Made by a program: the position numbers and the translations under genes. From a virus: a stretch of 46,302 bases of DNA. Under the pieces are notes generated by a model. The model did not search any database, was not told the DNA's origin, and saw only the letters and a list, made by a program, of their open reading frames with translations. The stretch is taken from positions 1 to 46,302 of IMG/VR virus record IMGVR_UViG_3300028840_002513, one strand, 5' to 3'. Positions 37,368 to 46,302 of this stretch are shown here, piece by piece. Each line of letters opens with the position of its first letter. Positions within the stretch are counted from its first letter, which is position 1.

Positions 37368-40300
37368 TTTCAACGCTGGGGAATTGTCCCCAATGTTGGA
37401 TATGCGAACAGACCTGAAGAAGTATATGACAGGTTGTTTGACACTCAAAAACTTTATCCCAACTGTTTATGGTGGAGCAGTTCGCAGACCGGGAACATAT
37501 TATATTGCTGAAACCAAACACAGTAAAGATGATGATGATAAGGTTTCCAGACTGATTCCTTTTGAATACAATGTTGAGCAAGCCTATGTTCTTGAGTTTG
37601 GAGAAGAATATATAAGGTTTTTCAAAGATGGTGGACAAATTTATGACCCAAGTGGCACAGAAAGTGAAATCTCTGACTTAGATAATCTGATTGCTCACTG
37701 GAAATTGGATGATAATTCTCCAGCTGCTAATGATGTAGATGATGATGAGGAAAACCATGATGGTGAATTAGTGGATGCTGATGATTCATCTGTTACAACT
37801 GATACTGTCTCAGAAGAAGGAACTGTTGGCGATAGTTGTTTTAATTTAGATGGACAATATACAGTTGATATAAATGACCATGCTGATTTTACTTTTTCTG
37901 ATTTTTCTATTGGTTGTTGGGCATATTTGATTGATTCACCAACAAGTTTTCAAGTTTTAGCATCTAAATGGCAAAACAATGCTTCAGCAAGAGAATGGAG
38001 ATTTGGATTAAATGCTAACAAACAATTAGAATTAAGATTAGCACAATCGGAAACTGACTTGTCTGGTGATTTAATTGCTCAATGGAAAATGAATGATGAT
38101 GCAGCAAATGACCATGTAGATGATTCAGAAGAAACTCACGATGCCTCTTTGAAGGGAGGTGATGACACAGCAGATAAGTCCGAAGCTGGAAAAATCAATG
38201 ATTGTTTGCATTTAAATGGAAGCGATGATTATATTGAAGTAGATGCAGATAGTAATGAACTATCATTTGGCGATGGAAGTGATGATAGTGCATTTTCAAT
38301 TTCAGCTTGGGTATATTTTGATACATTAGATAGCAATGGTGCTATCATAGGAAAGTGGGATGAAACCTCTGGTTCGGAAGATAGAGAATGGCTGTTGTAT
38401 GGAAAGTCAAATAAATATATTAGATTTTATTTAAAGGATGAAAGCTCAAATGGTTATTTCTATGCACAAACTGATAATAATACTGTAGAAACTGGGAAGT
38501 GGCATCACATTGTTGCAACTTATAATGGGACTTATGAAGATGGTGGAATTAAAATTTATATAGATGGAGAGGAAAAAGATGTAGATACTTATGGTCTTAT
38601 GTATACTGCAATGGAAAATGGGTCAACTAAAGTTTTAATGGGAGCTCTAACTGGCAGTGGAGGAGATAAAGAATCTTTTCTTGATGGAAAGTTAGATAAT
38701 GTGTATTTAATTGGGAAGGAACTTACTTCTGCAGAAGTTTTAGCATTATATAATGGTGGGGATGGAACAGAAGATTTATCAAGCACTGAAGCTGAAATCT
38801 ACGCTACTTCAGATGATGTGATTGGTTCTGGATGGCATTTCTTTGCTGCAACTTGGGATGAATCAGAGGGAGTATCAGGAATAACCTTATATGTGGATGG
38901 AGAAAGTGTTGATGTAACAACTGTAGATGATGATAATTTTTCTTCTATAACCAATACAGCACAAGAAGTAAGAATAGGAAGCCAACGAAACACTGATGAT
39001 GATGCAAATGAAAATTTTTGGCAGGATAAAATTGATAATGTATTTATTACATCAGATATAATTTCATCAAGTGAAATTTCTACCATATATGATAATCCAG
39101 CTTATGAAATAGAGTCACCATATCAAGAAGAAGATTTATTTGATATTCATTTTGTTCAATCTGCTGATGTTCTATATTTAGTTCATCCAGAATATGCTCC
39201 AAGAAAATTAGAAAGAAGTGGACATACATCTTGGACATTATCAGAAATAGATTTTACTTGGGGTCCATTCAGAGATAAAAATGAAGATAACACAATTACC
39301 CTTACTCCTTCTGCTACTACTGGTGATGGAATTACCTTAACTGCATCAGAAGATTTGTTTGTTCCAGACCATGTTGGTGCATTATTTAAATTAGCTCATC
39401 CAAAGACTGATAATTCTCAATATGGAACCTTGTCTGGTACTGGTACGAAAGATGCAAAAACATTAAAAAATACCTGTAGATTTAGAACAACAGATGCTGG
39501 GGGGGATTCTACTCAATATAAAATTCAGAGAAAATTATCTGATGATACTAATTATCATGATTTTAAAATCTTTCGTGGGGGAGTTAATTATGATATTAGC
39601 TGGGAGGAAGAAGAAAAAGATGGAGCAATTTATAGAATAAACTGCACAAATCATGGAGCTGGCTCAGACCCAGCATACACTCTTTCTTGTGAACAAAATT
39701 TTGATGTGGGATATGTAAAAGTAACTGCTGTAGCAAGTGCAACTTCTGCTACTGTTGATGTTATAGAAGATTTAGGCTCAACAGATGCAACTTGGCATTG
39801 GGCAGAGGGTTCTTGGTCAGATTATAGGGGCTGGCCAAGAAGTGTAGAGTTTTATCAAAACAGGCTGTGCTTTGCTGGAAACACTTATGAACCACTGACA
39901 ATATGGTTATCTGAAAGTAAAGAGTTTGAAGGTTTTCGAGCAAAAACTCTGGCAGAAAATGATGATTTTGATGATGATGCTTTGGTTTTCACCATATCAG
40001 CTGCACAGCAGAATATGATAAGGTGGTTGATTTCTCAAGAAGCATTATTGGTAGGAACTGCTGGTGCAGAAGGAAAGATGCAAAGTTATAATAGGAGTTT
40101 GCCACTTTCACCAACCAATGTTCCTGAATACAGGAGACAGAGTTCCTATGGAAGTAGCTCAATTCAACCATTGATAGTTAATGATTCCACACTGTTTGTC
40201 CCAAGAAACACAAAAAGGTTAAGAGAGTTTAAATATGACTTTGATTCAGATATTTTTGTTGCCAGAGATTTGACAGTTTATTCTGAACACATAACTGGTG

Positions 40301-41148
40301 ATGGAATAGTTGAGATTGCTCATCAACAAAACCCAGACCCAATTCTTTGGGCTGTTCGTGATGATGGAGTCTTGCTCGGAATGACTTATGAAAGGTTAGA
40401 GAATATATATGGATGGTTTAGAGTTGTTACAGATGGGGAGATTGAAAGTGTAGCAGTTATTTCTTCCGCTGGACAATCTGGAACAGAGGATGAGGTGTGG
40501 GTTATTGTAAAACGAACTATTGATGGAGACACAAAAAGATATTTAGAATACTTTCAACCAAGAGATTGGGGTGATACAGATACAGATGTATTTTTTGTTG
40601 ATAGTGGATTATCAGCTGCTGGTTCAGATGGAAATACCTATGTTGGTGGATTAGACCATTTGGAAGGGGAAACTGTTGATATTCTTATTGATGGTAAAGT
40701 TGGAGACCAACAAGAGGTTGGAACAGGAAATGGTGATACTGCTGGATATGTTGACCTAAAAATTGGTGGGACAGCAGTAACTTCTTCCACTAAGGTTCAT
40801 GTTGGATTAAATTATGAATCTGAATTACAGCCAATGAAGCTTGAAATCTCAAACCAATATCAAGGGGTTAATACAATAAGAGGAAGAAAGAAACGGATTC
40901 ATGAGGCTGTTATATCATTCAAAGATACTCTTGGCGGAAAATATGGGCGAGACGCTTCAAATCTTGATGAATTAGACCACTCTGTTACAGGAACTGATGG
41001 TTCAATGACAGAATTTAAAACAGAAGAAGAAACAGTAGTTTGGCCCGGAATTGATGAAACCGAAGGAAATATTATTGTTAAACAAACTTATCCACTGCCA
41101 ATGACTGTTCGTGCAATAATTCCTAAATTAGATATAACGGAGATTTAA
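37333..41148 (+). CDS. Tail tubular protein B-like with nested LamG domains
   Basis: A 1,271-residue protein from ATG 37333 (a TTG at 37321 is in frame). INNFNAGELSPMLDMRTDLK, VRRPGTYYIAETKH and, after the insert, SPYQEEDLFDIHFVQSADVL and HPEYAPRKLERSGH, then GPFRDKNEDNTITL, are the T7 gp12/P22 gp10 nozzle family. Between FFKDGGQIYDP and NPAYEIESPY lies an insert of about 480 residues: the N-half of one LamG/jelly-roll (about 119-240), a complete second LamG (about 247-476; HWKL-type WKMNDD, WHHIVATYNG, GIKIYIDGEE), then the C-half of the first (about 485-588; WHFFAATWDE, GITLYVDGES). The jelly-rolls probably decorate the nozzle and bind glycans. Confidence 0.88.
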   Translation: MPTEQITQMINNFNAGELSPMLDMRTDLKKYMTGCLTLKNFIPTVYGGAVRRPGTYYIAETKHSKDDDDKVSRLIPFEYNVEQAYVLEFGEEYIRFFKDGGQIYDPSGTESEISDLDNLIAHWKLDDNSPAANDVDDDEENHDGELVDADDSSVTTDTVSEEGTVGDSCFNLDGQYTVDINDHADFTFSDFSIGCWAYLIDSPTSFQVLASKWQNNASAREWRFGLNANKQLELRLAQSETDLSGDLIAQWKMNDDAANDHVDDSEETHDASLKGGDDTADKSEAGKINDCLHLNGSDDYIEVDADSNELSFGDGSDDSAFSISAWVYFDTLDSNGAIIGKWDETSGSEDREWLLYGKSNKYIRFYLKDESSNGYFYAQTDNNTVETGKWHHIVATYNGTYEDGGIKIYIDGEEKDVDTYGLMYTAMENGSTKVLMGALTGSGGDKESFLDGKLDNVYLIGKELTSAEVLALYNGGDGTEDLSSTEAEIYATSDDVIGSGWHFFAATWDESEGVSGITLYVDGESVDVTTVDDDNFSSITNTAQEVRIGSQRNTDDDANENFWQDKIDNVFITSDIISSSEISTIYDNPAYEIESPYQEEDLFDIHFVQSADVLYLVHPEYAPRKLERSGHTSWTLSEIDFTWGPFRDKNEDNTITLTPSATTGDGITLTASEDLFVPDHVGALFKLAHPKTDNSQYGTLSGTGTKDAKTLKNTCRFRTTDAGGDSTQYKIQRKLSDDTNYHDFKIFRGGVNYDISWEEEEKDGAIYRINCTNHGAGSDPAYTLSCEQNFDVGYVKVTAVASATSATVDVIEDLGSTDATWHWAEGSWSDYRGWPRSVEFYQNRLCFAGNTYEPLTIWLSESKEFEGFRAKTLAENDDFDDDALVFTISAAQQNMIRWLISQEALLVGTAGAEGKMQSYNRSLPLSPTNVPEYRRQSSYGSSSIQPLIVNDSTLFVPRNTKRLREFKYDFDSDIFVARDLTVYSEHITGDGIVEIAHQQNPDPILWAVRDDGVLLGMTYERLENIYGWFRVVTDGEIESVAVISSAGQSGTEDEVWVIVKRTIDGDTKRYLEYFQPRDWGDTDTDVFFVDSGLSAAGSDGNTYVGGLDHLEGETVDILIDGKVGDQQEVGTGNGDTAGYVDLKIGGTAVTSSTKVHVGLNYESELQPMKLEISNQYQGVNTIRGRKKRIHEAVISFKDTLGGKYGRDASNLDELDHSVTGTDGSMTEFKTEEETVVWPGIDETEGNIIVKQTYPLPMTVRAIIPKLDITEI

Positions 41149-41149
41149 A

Positions 41150-41626
41150 ATGTTAGAAGCACTTGCTATTGGGGCTCTTATTGCTGGCACAGGTATGCAA
41201 GCTTTTGGTCAATATCAAGAAGGAAAAATGACCAAGGAGTTATATCAGAGAAATAGAACAATTTCACTGAGATACGCCCGAGCTATCAGGGAAATTCGTG
41301 CTTGGGAGATAGGACAGTTTCTTAAAGAAGCGGCACAAATTGTTCCCAAACAAAGAACAATTGCTGCTGTTGCAGGTTTAGAGGAATCTGGAACAGTATT
41401 AAGTGTTATGAATACCACAAGACAAAAAATAAGAGAACAGGCCAAAATAATGGAAGCTGAAAGGGATATGGAAATTTCAAGAATTAAATCAGGTGCAGCT
41501 ATGTCTGAATATCAAGGTGAGCTTGCTTATAAGTCTGCAAAAGTTGGTGCTTTTTCCACTCTGCTTGCTGGTGGAGGACAGCTTGGTATGTATGGATATA
41601 AACAAGGTTGGAAGATAGGAGTATAA
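41150..41626 (+). CDS. Internal virion protein, small
   Basis: A 158-residue protein. A hydrophobic N-terminus (LAIGALIAGTGMQAFGQYQE) is followed by a long helix with QRTIAAVAGLEESGTVLSVM, typical of the podovirus internal protein encoded just after tail tube B (position of T7 gp14). GGAG before ATG. Likely ejected first into the cell envelope. Confidence 0.8.
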   Translation: MLEALAIGALIAGTGMQAFGQYQEGKMTKELYQRNRTISLRYARAIREIRAWEIGQFLKEAAQIVPKQRTIAAVAGLEESGTVLSVMNTTRQKIREQAKIMEAERDMEISRIKSGAAMSEYQGELAYKSAKVGAFSTLLAGGGQLGMYGYKQGWKIGV

Positions 41627-41628
41627 AA

Positions 41629-43626
41629 ATGCCACAACTACCAACACCAAAACGAAAACAATCTTTTAGGGTAACTCCCCCACTAACTCATTCACCCGAA
41701 CAAACGGCTGCAACGGCAACCAGAGGGACTAAACAAATGGGACAAGCCCTTCAGGGAGTTTCTACTGCCTTTCTAAATGAAATTTCTCAAAACAGGGCTG
41801 CTGAACAAATAGCTTCTGCTGAGAGACAGATTGAAATGTTGTATGGGGAAACAGTTCGTGGATTAGAGAATATATCTGACCCAAAAAACTATGTTGACGT
41901 ATTCAATAATTTTGATTTACAGGCACAGGGAATAATTGATAAAATTTCACATAGGGGAGCTAAATCTAATATAAGAAAATGGTATGGTTCAAATGTAGCT
42001 AACTTTCAAAACAGTATATATCATACTGGTTTAACAGCAGAGTGGCAACGGCAACGAACAGAAGCAATTAAAACCATTACTCATAAGACAAATAATTTTA
42101 TTCCTGATTCAACTATTGAAGGGCCAACTGTTGATGCATTAGCTGCAGGTATGTTTGACCATATTTCTGAGACTGAAAAACTAATTGATAATTATAACAA
42201 GACTGTTCTTGGTGGAAGGCAAGTTTTAAGTAATGAGGAAGCTCAAACTCACATTAATCGTATGCATGAGACACTGCCTAAAAGCTTGGCTACACAGCAA
42301 GCCTTTCCACTTGGACGAATAGAAGGAACTAAGTGGTTAGAAAAAAATTACAAAAAGTTTGGTCTTAGTTTGAAAATGGCTAATGAAGTTCGTGATGAGC
42401 TAAATAAAGCTTGGAAGGACAGTGAAGCAGTATTAAAAGAGGAGCAGGAAAAACAAAAACAATCTACTTTGAAAGATATTGCTAAGGATATAGAAAACAA
42501 TGAGTTTTCTCTTTTGGCCATAGAGATTAATGAAGCCAATATATCCAAAAACGACCAAAAATTAATAAAATCTGCTTATGAGATTGGTCGGGAAAGAAGG
42601 GCACAAGCTAAAATAGCAGGGAAAGATTTGCAACCCAACTCTTTTGTTTATCAAAACTTGGTAGAGTTAAATCAAGAAATCCGAAAGGGAAATATCACAT
42701 TAGAAAAAGCAAAAGCTCAGGTAAATCTGGCTTATATTCAAGGTGATTTAGGAACTGGTTCTGTTGGCCGAACAAATTATAAAACCTTAAATGCTTTGTA
42801 TATGAGAGACATAGAGTCTGATAAAGAACAAGCATTGAATGATTTATTCACTTATGCCAAACAAATGATAATTACCACTGGAACAGATGAAACAGCCTAT
42901 GAACGATTTTTAACTCTTGGACAAGAAGCAGGACTTGACCCTGAAGTCATTGGAACTAAACATCAGGAAGAATGGACAAGATTTAGAATGTTTCAAAATG
43001 CAATTAATAGTTCTAAATTGATTCAGGAAGCTTCTCCAACGGATATCGCTAAGGTTGGTGAGCAAATATTACAAAATTATGTTGAACATTCTTATGGAAA
43101 AGAGATATTAGATGACTCTTATGAAGCTTGGAAAAAGCGATATGGTGTAACCCCTGAAGCTATTGAGCTTGGTGATTATGATTATAGGTCAGCTTTTAAG
43201 TCTGGTGTTGTTCCACGAAGATGGGACACTCTGCCATTAGAAGAACGGAGAGAAGATTTTGCTCAATATCAAAGAGGAGAAAGAGAACTTATTCATCCGG
43301 GAACTTTTATGTGGCCTGATGAGTATAAAACTGATAAGCACAAAATACCACCCAAACAAACCCAAGCCATTGATTCAGATGCTCTAATAATGTCTCCTGA
43401 ATTACAATTACAAGTTTTAAGGTCTCAAGGTGGTGTGGCTATAAATAAACAAATTGATTTTTACATAAATGCAGGTTTACCAGTCGAGGACATTGTAGAA
43501 GCAATAAAATATACTTCTCCAACACAAATAAATAAAAAACCTTGGGACTTAAATGAAGTTAGAGAAGATAAAAAAACAGGCAAAGAAATTAGGTGGAATG
43601 GAACAAAGTGGGAACCAATCAAATAA
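41629..43626 (+). CDS. Internal virion protein, large helical
   Basis: A 665-residue protein from ATG 41629, AGGAG upstream. Nearly all helix, with EQTAATATRGTKQMGQALQG near the start and many coiled stretches. The place between the small internal protein and the transglycosylase matches T7 gp15. Near the end, TGKEIRWNGTKWEPIK is a short WNG/W turn seen in phage structural proteins. The last 19 bases overlap the next gene's GTG start. Confidence 0.8.
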   Translation: MPQLPTPKRKQSFRVTPPLTHSPEQTAATATRGTKQMGQALQGVSTAFLNEISQNRAAEQIASAERQIEMLYGETVRGLENISDPKNYVDVFNNFDLQAQGIIDKISHRGAKSNIRKWYGSNVANFQNSIYHTGLTAEWQRQRTEAIKTITHKTNNFIPDSTIEGPTVDALAAGMFDHISETEKLIDNYNKTVLGGRQVLSNEEAQTHINRMHETLPKSLATQQAFPLGRIEGTKWLEKNYKKFGLSLKMANEVRDELNKAWKDSEAVLKEEQEKQKQSTLKDIAKDIENNEFSLLAIEINEANISKNDQKLIKSAYEIGRERRAQAKIAGKDLQPNSFVYQNLVELNQEIRKGNITLEKAKAQVNLAYIQGDLGTGSVGRTNYKTLNALYMRDIESDKEQALNDLFTYAKQMIITTGTDETAYERFLTLGQEAGLDPEVIGTKHQEEWTRFRMFQNAINSSKLIQEASPTDIAKVGEQILQNYVEHSYGKEILDDSYEAWKKRYGVTPEAIELGDYDYRSAFKSGVVPRRWDTLPLEERREDFAQYQRGERELIHPGTFMWPDEYKTDKHKIPPKQTQAIDSDALIMSPELQLQVLRSQGGVAINKQIDFYINAGLPVEDIVEAIKYTSPTQINKKPWDLNEVREDKKTGKEIRWNGTKWEPIK

Positions 43627-46302
43627 ATAATTTTGACCAATTATTAGAATCTATTGCTACAGTTGAGAGCAATAACAATCCTCAAGCCTATAACAAAAAG
43701 GAAGATGCTGTTGGTCTATACCAAATTAGACCTATTTATCAGAAAGATGTTAATAGGATTCTTGGGGAAGAAAAATACACTTCTCAGGATAGATGGAATC
43801 CAATTAAATCAAGAGAAATGGTAGAGATATATTTGAACCATTATGGGAAGGATAAGAGTTTTGAAGAAATGGCCAGAATCCATAATGGTGGGCCAAGGGG
43901 ACATGAAAAAGAATCTACCCTTGATTATCTGGAAAATATTATTGCTGCTGCTACTCTACCAGAGGGATTTGAAGCAAAGGGTGAGGAAATTGTTCCTGAA
44001 GATTTTGAAGAATATACTATAATCAAAAAACCAGATTATGCAGAATTACCTGTGTTTTCTGAGCCACTTCCATTTGAAGAACAACGTAAGGATGCTTTAG
44101 CTAAGTTGGAGTCTGTTCTGAAGGCCGAAGAAACTGAATTAAGAAGGATGTTTAGACCACCTAAATATAAAGGAAAATTAGTCCCGAAGATGGAGTGGAA
44201 AGATATTCTGGAAATGGGTTCTGAAGGACTAATGGCTGAATTTCCATCTGGTTTTCCTGATGAGGAAACAGCAAATGAATATTTAGAAAAGGTTCAAAGA
44301 ATTGTTAATATTGATGAGGGTAGAGAACAAAGGCAACAAGAAGCGATTGAAGCTTTTTATCGAGAACACCCTGATAAACGCCCACGAAAGTATAAAAATT
44401 TCATTGATGATTGTTGGAGAAATTTGGCTGGTGGGACGATGTATGGTGGTGCTGCTTTTTTCCATTTATTATCACAAGCGTCAGAAGCCAGCATGTTTAA
44501 CCCTGATACTTTTATGGAGTGGAGCACTGGATTATATGAGAAATCAGTTTCAAATAAATATGGGCCATCAGTAGGGGGTGGTTGGAAAGGATTTATTAGT
44601 AACACTGTAGCAAGAAATGTTCCATATTGGGCAACTGCTATTGGTGTTAGTTATTTCACTGGTTCTCCACTTGCTGGTGCTGGTGTAGCTTTTGGATATG
44701 AGGGAGAAGAAGCATATAGAAGTGCTTTAATGTATGGGGCAACTGAAGATGAAGCTCACATGGCTATGTTTGTTACTGGTGTTGTTAATTCTGCTATAGA
44801 ATATATACAAATCAACCAAATTATGAAGTTTGGCAAGGGAGCTTCGAGTGCCAAAAATGTTGTCAAAATGGCTTCAAAAAGAGCTTTGAAAAGAATTGCT
44901 GAATATGGAAAACAGGTTACACTTCAATATGCTGCTCTAATGGCTTCTGAAGCATTACAAGAGGTGTTGCAAGAAATTACTCAAATCACAGTTGAATCAC
45001 AATTCAATCCTGATGCTTGGGACAATGCTTTGGAAAGAATTGGAAGTGCTGGTGCTGGTGGCTCACTGATGGGATTAATTTTTGGTTTTGGTGGAAGGGT
45101 AGTTGGTGGAAGGGTTGTTTTGCCAACCACTGATTCCTTACAAAAAGCTTTGATTGACCAACATGATTTATCAGAAGAATTGGCAAAAACATTAATAAAT
45201 CAAGCTGAGGAGGGTGCAAACTTAAACCACTTGGAAAGACAATTTTTTACAATGAAACTTACAGGGAAAACTCTTGAACAAATTCAAGAAGAAAATGCTA
45301 AGACTGAAAAAGAAAAAGACACAACTAAAACTGAAGAAAAACCCAAAACTACCAAAAAATCAATAAATAAACAGATTCTTAAACTAAGTGATGAACTTAC
45401 GAGACAATTAGCTAATATTAACAGAAAAGGAGTAGAATCCTTTTCCATTGAAGATAGAAAAAAATTAGAGGCAGTTTTTGCAGACAAAGAAAGGAGAACT
45501 GGACAACCAATAACTCCTACTGAACAACAGAAAATAATGAAACAGTTTGTGAGTTTGAAGTTCCAAAAAGAAATTGATAAATTAAAAAAAAGTTTGTCAG
45601 TTTTGTCGGAAGAAAATCAACAACAAAAAGCCAGAAAACTAATCCATGAAACTAATGTTGACAGTCAAGCCAATTTAGAAAAAATTGGAAATACAATATC
45701 TGAAGTTCTTGGTGTTGGGGATAAAATATTGTGGGTATTTAAAAAACTCAATAACCAAGGTATCACTGGCACACATATAAAATTAACTGGAAAATTGGGT
45801 TATGGGCACCAAATAACAATTCGTATAGGAAAAAAACCAGTTAAAATAACAAACCAGAGAGATATAAATTGGGCAAGAAAAAATCTTGGGTGGGAGGTTA
45901 AAGTTGGTGATGTTATATATCCTGAAGGTGGATTAAATACTAAAGAAGGAAATGAATATGCCAAAAGAGTAGTCTTGCACGAATTAACTCATATTACTTC
46001 TGCACCAATAAGAAAAGCTGGGTCAACAAGAAGAACAGTTCACGGCCCTGATTTTGTAAAAACTCTGAAAGAAGAAGTTGATTTTTTGATAGATTCTATC
46101 CAGCCGGGACATGAAAGTCAAAAGTATTTAGATGAAGGTGCTGAATCAGCATTAAAAAATCTTCCTAATGAAAGGGAGGAGTTGTCAACGGATATTGGCC
46201 AAGAAGAACAAGAAGCTTGGGAATCTCCTTGGTTGACTAAATTCATTGATGGTTTGCTAAAGAAAATGAATATAGTTAGCAAGGATGCTGACACACCTTT
46301 CA
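43608..46302 (+). CDS. Giant internal virion protein: transglycosylase plus zincin (N-terminal part)
   Basis: Starts at GTG 43608 with AGGTGG about 11 bases upstream, inside the previous gene; continues past the window end to 2840 on the circle (1,796 residues in all). Residues about 8-100 are a lytic transglycosylase: LLESIATVESNNNPQAY (catalytic Glu), AVGLYQI and ARIHNGGPRG. Hydrophobic Gly/Ala stretches lie at about 275-290, 338-364 and 479-500. Residues 791-816 read HELTH, then HGPDF 17 residues after the second His, matching the HExxH...HGxxF layout of SprT-type zinc proteases. The order parallels T7 gp16 (N-terminal muralytic, rest membrane conduit), with an added protease. It probably opens peptidoglycan and may cleave a protein during DNA entry. 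Confidence 0.88.
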   Translation, partial: MGTNQINNFDQLLESIATVESNNNPQAYNKKEDAVGLYQIRPIYQKDVNRILGEEKYTSQDRWNPIKSREMVEIYLNHYGKDKSFEEMARIHNGGPRGHEKESTLDYLENIIAAATLPEGFEAKGEEIVPEDFEEYTIIKKPDYAELPVFSEPLPFEEQRKDALAKLESVLKAEETELRRMFRPPKYKGKLVPKMEWKDILEMGSEGLMAEFPSGFPDEETANEYLEKVQRIVNIDEGREQRQQEAIEAFYREHPDKRPRKYKNFIDDCWRNLAGGTMYGGAAFFHLLSQASEASMFNPDTFMEWSTGLYEKSVSNKYGPSVGGGWKGFISNTVARNVPYWATAIGVSYFTGSPLAGAGVAFGYEGEEAYRSALMYGATEDEAHMAMFVTGVVNSAIEYIQINQIMKFGKGASSAKNVVKMASKRALKRIAEYGKQVTLQYAALMASEALQEVLQEITQITVESQFNPDAWDNALERIGSAGAGGSLMGLIFGFGGRVVGGRVVLPTTDSLQKALIDQHDLSEELAKTLINQAEEGANLNHLERQFFTMKLTGKTLEQIQEENAKTEKEKDTTKTEEKPKTTKKSINKQILKLSDELTRQLANINRKGVESFSIEDRKKLEAVFADKERRTGQPITPTEQQKIMKQFVSLKFQKEIDKLKKSLSVLSEENQQQKARKLIHETNVDSQANLEKIGNTISEVLGVGDKILWVFKKLNNQGITGTHIKLTGKLGYGHQITIRIGKKPVKITNQRDINWARKNLGWEVKVGDVIYPEGGLNTKEGNEYAKRVVLHELTHITSAPIRKAGSTRRTVHGPDFVKTLKEEVDFLIDSIQPGHESQKYLDEGAESALKNLPNEREELSTDIGQEEQEAWESPWLTKFIDGLLKKMNIVSKDADTPF
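46159..46302. repeat. Terminal direct repeat, right copy
   Basis: Exact copy of bases 1-144. Coding frame continues unchanged into base 1 onward when the circle is closed. Confidence 0.95.

Noticed and set aside
37192-37638. A 148-codon minus-strand frame
   Set aside because: Lies opposite two supported tail genes and shows no motif or ribosome site.
32535-41148. A diversity-generating retroelement, suggested by the BPP-1-like head genes
   Set aside because: No reverse transcriptase gene and no template/variable repeat pair seen.

Overview
This window is almost certainly one complete, circularly assembled genome of an AT-rich tailed phage (Caudoviricetes, podovirus-like). Bases 1-144 are repeated exactly as 46159-46302, so the unique length is 46,158 bp, and one giant gene starts at 43608, runs off the right end and finishes at 2840. 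The podovirus assignment rests on a T7/P22-type portal, a T7 gp11/gp12-like tail tube gene pair, internal virion proteins and the absence of a tape measure, sheath or baseplate. Several head genes look like Bordetella phage BPP-1 relatives (Bbp16-like cement, Bbp19-like protein). I see no integrase, repressor gene, transposase, CRISPR or reverse transcriptase. The host cannot be named. Strong AAGGAG-type ribosome binding sites are used throughout, which argues against a Bacteroidota host but proves nothing.

Layout: two opposed gene blocks leave a 1.3 kb gene-free control region (23525-24839). The leftward block (minus strand, 23524 down to 4506) holds early and replication genes. Reading leftward it contains small unknown genes, tRNA-Glu, a Cys-rich island (450-aa zinc-ribbon protein, M20/M28-like peptidase, radical SAM enzyme, tRNA-His, four small Cys-rich proteins), then a promoter and the DNA-metabolism operon: RecB-like PD-(D/E)XK nuclease, ERF annealing protein, NinB-like protein, SSB, DEDDh exonuclease, DnaB-type helicase, T7-type primase, Holliday-resolvase-like nuclease, DNA methyltransferase, nucleotide-metabolism-like proteins, a second DEDD nuclease, a family A DNA polymerase and small genes. 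The rightward block (plus strand, 24840 through the circle junction to 4509) holds packaging, head and tail genes: terminase, portal, Bbp19-like, scaffold, tRNA-Ala, capsid, cement, glycosyltransferase-methyltransferase fusion, tail tube proteins, internal proteins, the giant 1,796-aa transglycosylase/zincin protein and a tail fibre, ending in three small genes. The two blocks meet tail-to-tail at 4506-4509 inside a perfect 14-bp palindrome.

Control: four sites share CGAACA (or TGAACA), 17-18 bp, then TATANT-like boxes with TCG just before the TATA, preceded by A/T tracts. One faces left in front of the replication operon, one faces right at 17640, and two face right in front of the late block, so they look like a phage-specific promoter family. 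Other non-coding candidates are a 17-bp tandem repeat and inverted repeats in the control region (possible origin), a three-hairpin late leader, an H-type pseudoknot followed by U8 in the early block, and a hairpin-rich 199-nt gap between tRNA-Ala and the capsid gene.

The most unusual points are a LamG domain nested inside another LamG domain within the tail tube B-like protein, a small domain shared by the RecB-like nuclease and the giant virion protein, several 20-49-residue membrane-peptide genes welded into stop/start overlaps, and the radical SAM/peptidase/zinc-ribbon island. No separate endolysin was recognised.
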